A stretch of 64,000 nucleotides of DNA from CAYOSF01 sp964406605 (GTDB lineage Bacteria; Chloroflexota; Dehalococcoidia; DSTF01; RBG-16-68-14). The notes under the pieces were generated by a model. That model saw only the letters and a program-made list of their open reading frames with translations. It did not search any database and had not been told where the DNA came from. The translations under genes were made by a program, and so were the position numbers. The DNA is taken from the NCBI GenBank assembly GCA_964406605.1, contig CAYOSF010000007.1:124001-188000 (forward strand), written 5' to 3'. The stretch's first letter is position 1. Each line of letters opens with the position of its first letter. Below, in pieces: positions 1 to 8,616 of this stretch.

Positions 1-966
1 GCTGATCTACCACACCACGGACGGCGGCAGCACGTGGCGCGAGCAATACCGCGGCGACGTCGTGCCAGAGAGGATTCGATTCGACGGTCCCGAGCGCGGA
101 ATGGCCATCGACACGCACGGCGGCGACTGCGTCCATGAGGCCTGTCCGATCGCTGTTCTTGGCACCGAAGACGGCGGTGAACATTGGGCTCAGACCTACA
201 CCACCGTCCCGCTTCAGCACGCGGAGCTTACGTTCGTGGGCGGCGAGGTCTGGATCGTGGGAGCAGGCTGCCTAGAAGGACTGAGCGACGAGGCCCAGAG
301 ATACGGATGCGAAACATATCTCTTGAAATCGAATGATGGCGGCCACACGTGGAGTCAGTCGTCACTACCTATCCAAGGGTCTCCTCACATTGCGCGTCCT
401 ACCGCGACCGACGCGTGGATCGCGACGAGCACCGCGGGGCCGGGGACGGCACAAATCATCGCGACGCATGACGGAGGAGAAACATGGGAAGCCCTCTCCC
501 ATCCCGCTCCCGAGAGCGCGTGGGAGGCGAGCATCTTCTTCAGTAATGCCGAGCGGGGATGGCTCCTCATTGGGGGGCAACCGGGCGCCGGGGCCCAGAT
601 GAAGGAGGTATTCGCAACGTATGATGGGGGGCCACATGGGCACGCTTGTCGGTGACGTCTCCACCCGGCACGGCAACTCCTGACGAGGGAGATCCCGGTC
701 TCATGGGCTACGTGGGGCAGATCGTCTTCTCTACCGAACAGGATGGTTGGATAGCCATGGGCCGCTGGGGCCTGCAGCGCTCTTCCGACGGCGGCAGGAA
801 CTGGAGCTTGGCCGTCCCTCAAGGAGACGTTGGTTTCCATGAAGTGCAGTTCGCTGGCCACGACCACGGGTGGGCTCTCAACTCATACTCAAACACGCTG
901 GTGGTGACGGCGGACGGCGGTTCAAGCTGGCAAGAGATCCCGTTGCCGACAGTAGAGGCACGTTGA
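1..966 (+). pseudogene. BNR/Ycf48-like repeat protein, 5'-partial, frameshifted
   Basis: The reading frame is open from base 2, so the gene starts outside the window. It encodes several repeats with a D-G-G-x-x-W core (TTDGGSTW, NDGGHTW, HDGGETW, SDGGRNW, ADGGSSW), typical of the BNR/sialidase-type beta-propeller family that includes photosystem II assembly factor Ycf48 and many exported proteins. The frame breaks at a run of six G at 626-631: frame 2 runs to a stop at 655, while the repeat pattern continues in frame 1 (ATW ARLSVTSPP) to a TGA at 964-966. One more G in the run restores a continuous DGGATW repeat. Either the gene is a recent pseudogene, or this is a homopolymer sequencing error or phase-variable tract. 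Substrate or partner is unknown. I am sure of the family and the break, not of the cause. Confidence 0.75.
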
Positions 967-1160
967 GGGCAACACGACGGGCCGCAAGCGGGTGATCGTG
1001 AAGGTCCTTGGGGGAGGTAGGGCGCGCCGACCGCGTGGAGGCCAGCAGGTCGGTACTCAACTGAACGAGGTGCTCCCTGCGGAGGCTTGCCTCGCGGGTG
1101 ACACGGGGAACAAACCACGCCTCTTGTCCGTCTTGGTTTGGGAGAAGGGAAGGAAGCATA

Positions 1161-1595
1161 GTGACGCTGAGGAACGGCATGAGCGCCCTGAAGAAGTGGT
1201 CGATGGTTCTTGCCGGCATGCTCTTGCTCGTCGCCGTGATGGCCATGGCCTGCGGCGGCGACGGTCAGGACTCGGCGGACGGGCCGTCCGACGGGGGCGA
1301 CCGCTACGAGGTGACCGTGCGGTTCAACACGTCGGTGACGCAGGAGGACATCGACGCGGTCGAGGCGAGGCTCCGGGGCTATGATGACGGCCTCGACTTC
1401 GTCGTCATGGAGAGCTTCCCGCCGGTGGGCCGCGCGATCTTGACAGTCTACAGCGCAGGTTTCTGCGCGACCGTCGAGAGCGAGCTGGAAGCAGCAAGCT
1501 ACGTGGACGAGGTTTCGTGCGCGCCATCGCAGACACCCACCAGCGGCGATCCGGATGAGCCGGTCTCACACGACAACGAGCCGACCGCCGAATGA
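1161..1595 (+). CDS. Small secreted lipoprotein, unknown function
   Basis: The protein has 144 residues. I chose the GTG at 1161 because an AAGGAA-type Shine-Dalgarno precedes it; an ATG at 1179 is the alternative. The N-terminus has KK, a hydrophobic stretch (LAGMLLLVAVMAM) and then A-C-G-G, which reads as a lipoprotein signal with the Cys as lipid anchor, followed by a Gly/Asp/Ser-rich linker. The mature part (YEVTVRFNTSV..., EDIDAVEARL, FVVMESFPP) alternates strands and helices like a small ferredoxin-like or inhibitor-type domain and has two further Cys. I do not recognise the family. It lies upstream of another exported protein on the same strand. Confidence 0.65.
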   Translation: MTLRNGMSALKKWSMVLAGMLLLVAVMAMACGGDGQDSADGPSDGGDRYEVTVRFNTSVTQEDIDAVEARLRGYDDGLDFVVMESFPPVGRAILTVYSAGFCATVESELEAASYVDEVSCAPSQTPTSGDPDEPVSHDNEPTAE

Positions 1596-1672
1596 GGCCT
1601 CGTCGGCCCCTCTGGGCGGCCGCCAAGGCGAGACACGCTTCGGGAGTTGTGAATCCGCAAGGGGGTGGCGCA

Positions 1673-2296
1673 ATGACAACAAAGGTCTGTTCGATGTTGC
1701 TTCGTGTGGCGCTCGTCGCGGTGGCGATCGTCGTCGGAACCGGTACGGCGCAGGCCGCGAGTGAGGAAGAGGCCGGCATCATCGCCACGTTCGATGTCGT
1801 CGGTGAGCAGTTCAAGGTACGGATCGAGAACCCGACGACGATTGCGCAGGTGCGTGCACTGGAGCGGGGCGAGAGCACGGCGACGATCCCAAACGGCAGG
1901 CTCCTGCGCGGGGCGGACGGGAACGCGCCCTGGAGCTGGCACCTGGATCCCAACGACATCGAGATGGCGGAGGCGGCCATCGAGTTGTGCGATGGAACGC
2001 CATCGACGGTCGAAGCGGATCTCGACCGCTGGATCGATGAGGTTGGGCGCTACTGTCCGTGGAGTGCCGAGCTAGTAGGCGTGGAGGAGGTCGGAGCCGG
2101 CGAACCATCCCCGACCGTCTCGGCCTCACCTATGACAACGCCCGCGGCGACCGCAACGGCTGCTCCCCTGCTGCCCGAGAGCGGCGGGCATGGCGGCACC
2201 GGTATCGGAGCTCTGCCTGCTGCCTTGCTCGTGCTGTTCGTCGCGGGAAGTGCGTTGCTGGCCGGCGGGGCGTTCCTCGGCGCCCGGAGGAGCTAG
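1673..2296 (+). CDS. Exported protein with LPESG-type C-terminal sorting signal
   Basis: The protein has 207 residues from the ATG at 1673, preceded by a G-rich stretch (GGGGGTGGCGCA). A signal peptide (LLRVALVAVAIVVGTGTAQA, likely cleaved after AQA) leads a roughly 130-residue acidic domain with no family I recognise. A Thr/Ala/Pro-rich spacer follows, and the C-terminus has LPESG (about residue 167), a Gly/His linker, a hydrophobic segment and a G-A-R-R-S tail. That is the LPxTG-like arrangement used by sortases, with Ser in place of Thr. It suggests wall or membrane anchoring in a monoderm cell, which fits the MurT/GatD genes nearby. No sortase gene is in the window. Its TAG stop shares the CTAG tetranucleotide with the convergent cofH stop. 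Confidence 0.6.
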   Translation: MTTKVCSMLLRVALVAVAIVVGTGTAQAASEEEAGIIATFDVVGEQFKVRIENPTTIAQVRALERGESTATIPNGRLLRGADGNAPWSWHLDPNDIEMAEAAIELCDGTPSTVEADLDRWIDEVGRYCPWSAELVGVEEVGAGEPSPTVSASPMTTPAATATAAPLLPESGGHGGTGIGALPAALLVLFVAGSALLAGGAFLGARRS

Positions 2297-3672
2297 TCTC
2301 CGCCCGTTCTGTCTTCCAGACCGACGGGTTCGTCCCTGAAGCGGTGCTCGGAACTGCGGAGGAGTACATCGTACGTCCCGAAGCGCTCCTCGTCGTACTC
2401 GACGGTATCGAGCGCTTCGACGGGGTCCTGGTCGGGGTCGTCGAAGACGCGTCGGGCGGCGTAAGTGGTCGTGCGTTCCGCCGGCGTGCGGCCCATGTCG
2501 CGAATGAGCTTCCGGAGTTGCGAAGGGCGGATGAGCTGGCCATGAGACGATCCCGCGGCTGACGAGAAGCTCTCGTTGATCAACGTGCCGCCCAGGTCGT
2601 TTGCGCCCGCGGTCAGCAGCAACTGGGCCAGCCGCGGCCCCTCCTTCACCCACGAGACCTGGATGTTGCGGATGTAGTTTCCCAACATCAACCTGGGGAC
2701 CGCGTACATCTTCATCACTTCCGGCCCGGTCGCGCCGTCGCGCACTCCCCCCAGGAGGCCTTTCCGGTGCATCGGCGCCTCGCTGTGGACGAAGCTGAGG
2801 GGGACGAACTCGGTGAAACCGCCGGTACGGTGTTGGATGTCGCGCAGGAGCGCGAGGTGGCGGGCCTTGTGCTCGGAAGTCTCGACGTGGCCGTACATGA
2901 TGGTTGAGCTCGTTGGGATGCCCAGCTCGTGAGCTGTGGCGATCACCTCGACCCACTGGTCGACGGTGATGCGGCCGGGAGAGATCCGATCGCGCACCTC
3001 CTGCACGAGGATCTCGGCCGACGTGCCCGGCAGGCTGTCCAGTCCCGACTCCTTCAGCCGCCGCAGGTACTCGCGGACGTCGCAGTGAGAGCGGACCGCG
3101 CCGTAGAGCACCTCCTCCGGCGAGAAGGCGTGGATGTGGACCTCCGGCAGATCGGCCTTGAGCGCCCGGCAGAGTCGCGGGTAGAGATCGCCCTCCATCT
3201 TGGGCGGCAGCCCCGCCTGGATGCAGACCTCCGTCGCGGCCAACTCCCAGGCCTCCTTTGCCCGGCGCACGACCTCCTCGACAGGCAGCAGGTAGGCTTC
3301 CTCCGTCCGGTGGTCGCGGCTGAAGGCGCAAAAGCCGCATCGCTTGATGCACACGTTGGTGAAGCTGACGTTGCGGTTCACGACGTACGTGACCACGTCC
3401 CCGGCCTGCTCGCGACGCAGGAGGTCGGCGGCAAGGAGCAACGCCTGCATGTCGGCTCCCGTGCAGTCGAACAGGGTGGTCGCCTCGCCCACGGTCAGGT
3501 CCTGCCCGCCCAGGGCCTTGTCGATGGCGGCGGCGACCGCGGGCGTGAGCCGGCCGAGCAGCGCTTCCAGTTCTCTCGCCGTCACCCTGTGCGTCAGCGA
3601 AGGATCCGGCGTCGTTGGCGAGGCACTGGGTGCTCTGCTTCGCCGGGCATGACCGTCGTGTCTGCCTACCAC
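2293..3672 (-). CDS. cofH: FO synthase subunit 2 (CofH)
   Basis: Radical SAM enzyme that, with CofG, makes the 7,8-didemethyl-8-hydroxy-5-deazariboflavin (FO) chromophore of coenzyme F420; CofH joins the ribityl-aminouracil intermediate and tyrosine. The radical-SAM cluster motif is C-I-K-R-C-G-F-C (Cys 108, 112, 115 with the start used). Typical CofH blocks follow (HIHAFSPEE, SGLDSLPGTSAEIL, TSSTIMYGHVET, ANDLGGTLINESF). I chose the GTG at 3672 because GGAGG lies 7 nt upstream and it overlaps the cofG stop, implying translational coupling. A GTG at 3585 would give a more typical N-terminus, so the first 29 residues are uncertain. It is convergent with the upstream exported protein; the two stops overlap in CTAG. 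Confidence 0.93.
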   Translation of the reverse strand: MVGRHDGHARRSRAPSASPTTPDPSLTHRVTARELEALLGRLTPAVAAAIDKALGGQDLTVGEATTLFDCTGADMQALLLAADLLRREQAGDVVTYVVNRNVSFTNVCIKRCGFCAFSRDHRTEEAYLLPVEEVVRRAKEAWELAATEVCIQAGLPPKMEGDLYPRLCRALKADLPEVHIHAFSPEEVLYGAVRSHCDVREYLRRLKESGLDSLPGTSAEILVQEVRDRISPGRITVDQWVEVIATAHELGIPTSSTIMYGHVETSEHKARHLALLRDIQHRTGGFTEFVPLSFVHSEAPMHRKGLLGGVRDGATGPEVMKMYAVPRLMLGNYIRNIQVSWVKEGPRLAQLLLTAGANDLGGTLINESFSSAAGSSHGQLIRPSQLRKLIRDMGRTPAERTTTYAARRVFDDPDQDPVEALDTVEYDEERFGTYDVLLRSSEHRFRDEPVGLEDRTGGD

Positions 3673-4868
3673 TCCCGATCCTCCACGCGCACGAGGCCTG
3701 ACTCCCCGGTCCAGCGCTCGATGGCGGGCCGGCAGCTCTCGCGCACGAAGCGGTCCCGCGCGGCGAATTCCGGGTAGATGGCCAGCCGCTCGGCTAGCCG
3801 AAAGCCGGCCTCCTCGGTCACCTTCTTCAATTCGACGATCTTGGGCCACGGGGCCTCGGGGCTGATGTGGTCCTTCGTCACCGGCGAGACGCCGCCCCAG
3901 TCGTTGATGCCGGCCATCAAGAAGAGGCCGTAGGCGTCCGGCGTCAAGTTGGGCGGCGCCTGGATGTTCATCTCCGGGCCCAGGATGAGTCGCGCTGTCG
4001 CGATGGTGCGCAGCATTTCGTAGATGCTCGGCTCATCCTTGTGACGCATTGGGGTGTCGTCCTTCACCCGGAGGTTCTGGACGATCACCTCCTGGATGTG
4101 GCCGTGTTGCTCGTGCAGTCCCTTGACGGCGAAGAGCGAGTCTACCCGCTCGGCCCATGTCTCGCCGATGCCGATCAGGATACCGGTAGTGAAGGCGATC
4201 CCGAGTTCGCCGGCGTCGCGCATGGTCTGCAGGCGGAGCGCGGGGATCTTGCCGGGGCAGCCGGAATGCGCCTCGCCGTCGCCGTGTAGCCGCTCTGAGG
4301 TCGTCTCCAGCATCAGCCCCATGGAGACGTTGGATTCTCGCAGGCAGGCGATCTCCTCTCGCGACATGACGCCGGGGTTGGCATGGGGCAACAGGCCGGT
4401 CTCGCTGAGGACTAGTTCGCACATCTCGCGAAGATAGGAGATCGTGGAGTCGTGGCCGAAGCGGCGCAGGTCATCGCGAACGGACTGGTGCAGCTCCTCC
4501 GGCCTCTCCCCGAGCGAGAAGAGCGCTTCCTTGCAGCCGTGTCGTTGGCCGGCCTCGGCTACCGCCAGCACCTCGTCCGGCGACATGGTGTGCGCTGCCG
4601 GATCATCGGGTAGGCGGGAGAAAATGCAGTAGCCGCACTTCTGCCGGCACAGGTTCGTGAGCGGGATGAACACGTTCCGCGAGTAGGTAACGGTGCGGCC
4701 CTTGCCCTTGTCGCGGAGCAGGCTGGCGGCGAGCATGAGCGCCGGGAGCTCCGAGCCCTGCGCGGCGATCAGGCGCTCGCCGTCTGCACGCGAGAGGGAC
4801 GCGCCGGACAGCGCCTGCCCGAGGAGCTCCTCGAACGCCGGGTCCAGCCGCTGATTCACGAAGGACAT
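3666..4868 (-). CDS. cofG: FO synthase subunit 1 (CofG)
   Basis: A 400-residue radical SAM enzyme, partner of CofH in F420 chromophore synthesis. The [4Fe-4S] motif N-L-C-R-Q-K-C-G-Y-C gives Cys 74, 78 and 81. CofG blocks visible are EALFSLGERPEE, LLPHANPGVM, GIGETWAERVDSL, NLRVKDDTPM and INDWGGVSPVT. The start is ATG 4868 with a weak AGAGAAAG upstream; this removes 22 low-quality residues from a longer reading frame. It is the first gene of the cofG-cofH pair and overlaps cofH by 7 nt. Separate cofG and cofH, rather than a fused fbiC, is seen in archaea and in non-actinobacterial F420 producers. Confidence 0.95.
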   Translation of the reverse strand: MSFVNQRLDPAFEELLGQALSGASLSRADGERLIAAQGSELPALMLAASLLRDKGKGRTVTYSRNVFIPLTNLCRQKCGYCIFSRLPDDPAAHTMSPDEVLAVAEAGQRHGCKEALFSLGERPEELHQSVRDDLRRFGHDSTISYLREMCELVLSETGLLPHANPGVMSREEIACLRESNVSMGLMLETTSERLHGDGEAHSGCPGKIPALRLQTMRDAGELGIAFTTGILIGIGETWAERVDSLFAVKGLHEQHGHIQEVIVQNLRVKDDTPMRHKDEPSIYEMLRTIATARLILGPEMNIQAPPNLTPDAYGLFLMAGINDWGGVSPVTKDHISPEAPWPKIVELKKVTEEAGFRLAERLAIYPEFAARDRFVRESCRPAIERWTGESGLVRVEDREW

Positions 4869-5091
4869 CGCTTTCTCTTGACAACAAGGCCGGGCCCACC
4901 GCCTCGACGCGTCGAGGCCTCGTGGGCCCGGCACCAGCTTCTACCGCTGGCAGGTCTCGACACCGGGCCTGACCTGCGAGGTACGGCTTGAATGGTAAGG
5001 GGCGCGCGCGAGCGGGTCAAGAAGCGCGGGCGGTCTCCACCGGGTGCCCAATGGTATACTTTGGTCACCTGCTGCGAACGAGGTACTCGCT

Positions 5092-5820
5092 ATGTCGATG
5101 GAACCATTCGTGCTGTCCGTGCCCGGCCACGCCGAGCTGCACGTCACCACGCGCTCTGGACGCGTCACGATCATCGCCGAGGAGCGACAGGACCTGCGGA
5201 TCGAGTCGGATGCGCCGTTGCGGGACGACAAGGTCGAGGTCGACCCAACGGGGCTCGTCTTGGTGAAGTCTGGGCGAGGGGGATCGGGCTGGCTCGAGAT
5301 CCGTTGCCCAGTCGGCACCGACGTCGTCGTTGGCACGGTCTCGGGCAAAGTGGAGTTGCGCGGTCAGCTCGGAACGGCGCGCGTATCGACTGTGAACGGC
5401 AGCGTCGATGTGGAGCGCGTCGAGGCTATCGACGTCCGGAGCGTGTCGGGAAGCATCGAGGTTGCCCGCTGCTCGGGAGGCTGCCGGCTCCAGACGACGA
5501 GCGGTCGCGCTACCTGCAACGGCTCGGGCGACGCGCGCGTATCTACCATGTCCGGCCGGGTCCAGTTGGAGAACATCACCGGCAGCGCCAAGGTGCAGAC
5601 CGCGAGCGGCAAGGTGGAGCTGGGGATGCGTGGTAAGGGAGACGTGGCCGTCCAAACGGTGTCCGGCGCGGTCAGGGTGGAAGTACCCGCCGGTGTTCGG
5701 CCGGCCACCAAGCTGCGCAGCCTGAGCGGCAGGCCCCGCTCTGATTGCGCAGAGGGCGACGACTGCGAGATCACCGTCCAGTCCTTGAGCGGCAAGATCG
5801 AGGTGACCTGCTGCTCATGA
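5092..5820 (+). CDS. DUF4097-family beta-helix (adhesin-like) protein
   Basis: The 242-residue protein consists almost entirely of short repeats around S-G-(K/R/S)-V-x-(V/L): TVSGKVEL, TVNGSVDV, SVSGSIEV, TTSGRATC, TMSGRVQL, TASGKVEL, TVSGAVRV and SLSGKIEV. This is the right-handed beta-helix pattern of Pfam DUF4097 (putative adhesin). There is no signal peptide or membrane segment, so it may be cytoplasmic; it ends in C-C-S. The start is ATG 5092 with GAGG 8 nt upstream. It overlaps the next gene by ATGA, so it is probably coupled to the adenylate cyclase and may act with it in signalling. The function of the family is not established. Confidence 0.8.
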   Translation: MSMEPFVLSVPGHAELHVTTRSGRVTIIAEERQDLRIESDAPLRDDKVEVDPTGLVLVKSGRGGSGWLEIRCPVGTDVVVGTVSGKVELRGQLGTARVSTVNGSVDVERVEAIDVRSVSGSIEVARCSGGCRLQTTSGRATCNGSGDARVSTMSGRVQLENITGSAKVQTASGKVELGMRGKGDVAVQTVSGAVRVEVPAGVRPATKLRSLSGRPRSDCAEGDDCEITVQSLSGKIEVTCCS

Positions 5821-6353
5821 CGGCGGCGCCTTCGGTCGATGTAATGGAGGGAACCGTGGTGTTCACGGACATCGTGGGCTTCACGGAGTACACGGCGTTG
5901 CGCGGTGACGAAGGGGCGCTGGAGCTCCTCTCGGCTCAGGAGCGGCTCGTCAGGGAGGAACTCCCTGCGGACGCCCGCATAGTGAAGGAATTGGGAGACG
6001 GGATGCTCCTCTGGTTTGCGGATGCCTGCGACGCCCTGAACACGACCTTCCGCTTGCAGGAGCGATTCGAGGAGGAATCAGCGGAATCGACCCTGCCGCT
6101 GTGGGTGCGTGTCGGGATGCACTCGGGACGGCAGACGTGCCGAGGCGACGACCTCGTCGGGCACGACGTGAACCTTGCCTCCCGCGTAGTCAATCTTGCC
6201 GGCCCGGGCGAGGTTCTCCTGTCCGAGGCCACTCTCGAAGAGATCGACGACAGGCTGCCCGACGTGTCCTTCGAGGAGCTCGGCCCCGTCGTCATGAAGG
6301 GGATCCCGAAGCCCGTTCGCCTCTACCGCGCCCTGCGGAACGGCGCCGACTAG
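5817..6353 (+). CDS. Class III adenylate cyclase, catalytic domain only
   Basis: The 178-residue protein is a stand-alone CHD (class III nucleotide cyclase) domain. Visible catalytic features are F-T-D-I-V-G (first metal Asp), V-K-E-L-G-D-G-M (Lys for adenine and second metal Asp), and D-L-V-G-H-D-V-N-L-A-S-R, where the Asp seven residues before Asn specifies ATP and the Asn and Arg stabilise the transition state. All key residues are present, so cAMP synthesis is likely; the protein must form a homodimer. The ending GPVVMKGIPKPVRLYRAL is typical of the family. The start ATG overlaps the DUF4097 stop (ATGA), implying coupled translation. No sensor domain is attached. Confidence 0.88.
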   Translation: MTAAPSVDVMEGTVVFTDIVGFTEYTALRGDEGALELLSAQERLVREELPADARIVKELGDGMLLWFADACDALNTTFRLQERFEEESAESTLPLWVRVGMHSGRQTCRGDDLVGHDVNLASRVVNLAGPGEVLLSEATLEEIDDRLPDVSFEELGPVVMKGIPKPVRLYRALRNGAD

Positions 6354-6358
6354 CCGCT

Positions 6359-7114
6359 CTAGCGTCTTCGCCCCACGAGCCTGAGCGCCGCGTCGTGCGC
6401 CAGCTCCTCCAGTTCGTCGTCGATGGGCGCTAGCCGTATGCCGTCACCGTGGGCGCGGACGAGGGCGATTTCGATGAGGCGGTCCGCGAATCGGGGGTTC
6501 TTGGGCAGCAGCGAGCCGTGCAGGTAGGTGCCGAAGGCGTTCTTGTGGCGCGCGCCCTCGGTGCGATCCCGGCCGTTGTTGCCGAAACCGGATCGCACCC
6601 TGGCCAGAGCTTGGCCCCCCGGCCCGAGGTAGGTGCGGCCGCCGTGGTTCTCGAAGCCGACCAGGGTGGTGCCCTCCCACTCGGCAACGACGTTGCCGAT
6701 GAGCCGAGGTTCGTCCGGACCTGGGTGTTCGGTCCAGAGATCGAAGATTCCCAGCCCCGCCAGCTCCGCGCCCGACGCCTCCCGATACAACCGTCCGAAG
6801 AGCTGATAGCCTCCGCACACGGCCAGGGCCACCACGCCGGCCTCCACTGCCTCCCGGATCGCCTCGCCCTTGACCGATCGTAGGTCCTCCGCTACCCGGT
6901 GTTGTTCCCGGTCCTGTGCGCCGCCCACGAAGATGAGATCATAGGCAGCGGGGTCGAGCCGGTCGCCCATGCCCAGTTCGGCCACCTCCACCTCGACATC
7001 CCGCTCACGGCAGCGGCGCACCAGACAGAGGATGTTCCCGCGGTCCCCGTAGACGTTCATCAGCCGCGGGTACAGGTGGGCGATGCGCAGGCGGAACGGG
7101 GCTGCCGGACTCAC
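6359..7114 (-). CDS. gatD: Lipid II isoglutaminyl synthase, glutaminase subunit GatD
   Basis: A 251-residue class I glutamine amidotransferase that supplies ammonia to MurT for amidation of D-Glu to D-isoglutamine in the peptidoglycan stem of lipid II. The nucleophile sits in A-V-C-G-G-Y-Q (Cys 100) and the catalytic His in T-Y-L-H-G-S-L-L (His 199). The N-terminus HLYPRLMNVYGDRGN and F-V-G-G-A-Q-D-R-E-Q are GatD hallmarks. The GTG start overlaps the murT stop by 4 nt (GTGA), so the two are translated together. The pair is typical of Gram-positive-type and some Chloroflexota walls. Confidence 0.93.
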   Translation of the reverse strand: MSPAAPFRLRIAHLYPRLMNVYGDRGNILCLVRRCRERDVEVEVAELGMGDRLDPAAYDLIFVGGAQDREQHRVAEDLRSVKGEAIREAVEAGVVALAVCGGYQLFGRLYREASGAELAGLGIFDLWTEHPGPDEPRLIGNVVAEWEGTTLVGFENHGGRTYLGPGGQALARVRSGFGNNGRDRTEGARHKNAFGTYLHGSLLPKNPRFADRLIEIALVRAHGDGIRLAPIDDELEELAHDAALRLVGRRR

Positions 7115-8514
7115 TGCTCCTCCCAGAAGGGGCGTCGCTGGCCGCGGCGCGCCAGCAACTCGCGTACCTCCAGCATCGCGGTATAGGTGGGCACGACGTA
7201 GAGTGTCTCGCCCGGCAACGTCTCGGCCAGAGCGCCGTCGAGGGCGGCCCGCACGTCGTGGACGACGCTGGGTTTGATCGACAGATCGGCGTACTTCAGG
7301 CGCAGCGCCAGCTCCTCGGCGCGCGTGCCGGAAACGACGGCGCCCCCGGCGCAGTCAGCGACCAACTCGTAGTCCGTATCCCAGATCCAGGAGATGTCCC
7401 GCCCGTCGGCGATGCCGTCGTTGAGGAAGAAGAGCAGGCGAAGGCTCCCGGGTTGCCTGCCGGAAGCGATGGTGCGCAGCACTTGGTTGAGCCCGGTCGG
7501 GTTCTTGCCCAGCAGTACCAGCACCTCGCGCCCGTCCACGTCGAACCGCTCCTGCCGGCCGAAGGCGGCGTGGAAGGAGTGGAGGGCTGACTCGATGGCC
7601 ACGAGCGGCAAGTGGAGGGCGAGGGCTGTCGCGGCGGCGGCCAGGGCGTTCTCGACGTTGTAGAGGCCGGCGAGCGGCAACTCGAGGCGCAGTTCGCCCT
7701 CGGGTGTCTCCACCTCCAAGTGGGTTGCCCGCTCCGAGATCGCCTCGACGGCGGTGGCGCGGATGTCGGGCCGGGGGCGGGCCCGGCCGCAGCTTTCGCA
7801 GCGCCAGTGGCCCACGTGGCCGTAGAAGGCGGCCTCATACATCAACTCCTCGCCACAGGAGAGGCAGAAGCGGTAGTCGGAGGCGTGCTCCAGGCGTTCC
7901 TCCGCGACGCGCGCGTCCTCTACCCCGTACGTGAGCACGGGCCCGGTCGCCGTGTCGGCCAGGGAGGCGACGGCCGGGTCGTCGGCGTTGAGGACGATGG
8001 TGGTTCGGTTGGGCAGCTTCGCCAGCGTGCGTTGCCAGAGGCCGACCACGGTATCCACCTCGCCGTACCGGTCGAGCTGGTCGCGGAAGAGGTTGGTGAA
8101 GACGATGGCGAGCGGCGCCAACGCCCGTGCGGCCTCGGGCACGGTCGCCTCGTCCACCTCGAAGACTCCAAGGCGGGCGGCGGCGTTGCGCACCTGGCCC
8201 AGCGGGTCCGTCTCCTCCAGCAGCGCCGTGGCGACGCCGCGCATCAGGTTGGAGCCGCTGGGGTTGGCCAGAGGGAGATAGCCGGCCTCTCGCACCATGG
8301 CCGCCAGCATCCGGGCGGTGGTGGTCTTGCCGTTGGTCCCGGTCACCAAGGCGTTACCCTGGCCGACAGCGACACCTAGTCGCCCGACGAGGTCCGGATC
8401 GACGCGCTGGGCGACCAGGCCGGCCACCGCGGTGCCGCCGCCTCGACGCAGCACCCGGCTGGCGGCCCCTGCCAGTCTTCCGGCGGTGACGGCTGCCCAT
8501 GTCCTGGCGTTCAC
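7111..8514 (-). CDS. murT: Lipid II isoglutaminyl synthase, Mur-ligase subunit MurT
   Basis: A 467-residue Mur-ligase-fold enzyme that phosphorylates the D-Glu carboxylate of lipid II for amidation with GatD-derived ammonia. The ATP P-loop G-T-N-G-K-T-T-T is at residues 59-66, and LGVFEVDEATVPE and FTNLFRDQLDRYGEVD follow. A four-Cys zinc ribbon (C-L-S-C ... C-E-S-C, about residues 222-249) inserted in the central domain is specific to MurT. The C-terminal half matches the DUF1727 region. The start is GTG 8514; no strong Shine-Dalgarno is visible. It acts at the inner face of the membrane. It lies at the end of the minus-strand metal island but is functionally separate from it. Confidence 0.93.
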   Translation of the reverse strand: MNARTWAAVTAGRLAGAASRVLRRGGGTAVAGLVAQRVDPDLVGRLGVAVGQGNALVTGTNGKTTTARMLAAMVREAGYLPLANPSGSNLMRGVATALLEETDPLGQVRNAAARLGVFEVDEATVPEAARALAPLAIVFTNLFRDQLDRYGEVDTVVGLWQRTLAKLPNRTTIVLNADDPAVASLADTATGPVLTYGVEDARVAEERLEHASDYRFCLSCGEELMYEAAFYGHVGHWRCESCGRARPRPDIRATAVEAISERATHLEVETPEGELRLELPLAGLYNVENALAAAATALALHLPLVAIESALHSFHAAFGRQERFDVDGREVLVLLGKNPTGLNQVLRTIASGRQPGSLRLLFFLNDGIADGRDISWIWDTDYELVADCAGGAVVSGTRAEELALRLKYADLSIKPSVVHDVRAALDGALAETLPGETLYVVPTYTAMLEVRELLARRGQRRPFWEEQ

Positions 8515-8616
8515 GGGGGAAGGATAGCGGGTTCTGTGGGAGACGGGGTAGCGCGGCCCCTCACGCGGGGTTGACCCAGGCGAAGCGCGTCAATGGCAGC
8601 CGCATGGGTCGCGCCG

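Noticed and set aside
1023..1595. Longer start for the lipoprotein at 1098
   Set aside because: It would put 21 polar residues before the signal peptide; GTG 1161 has the Shine-Dalgarno.
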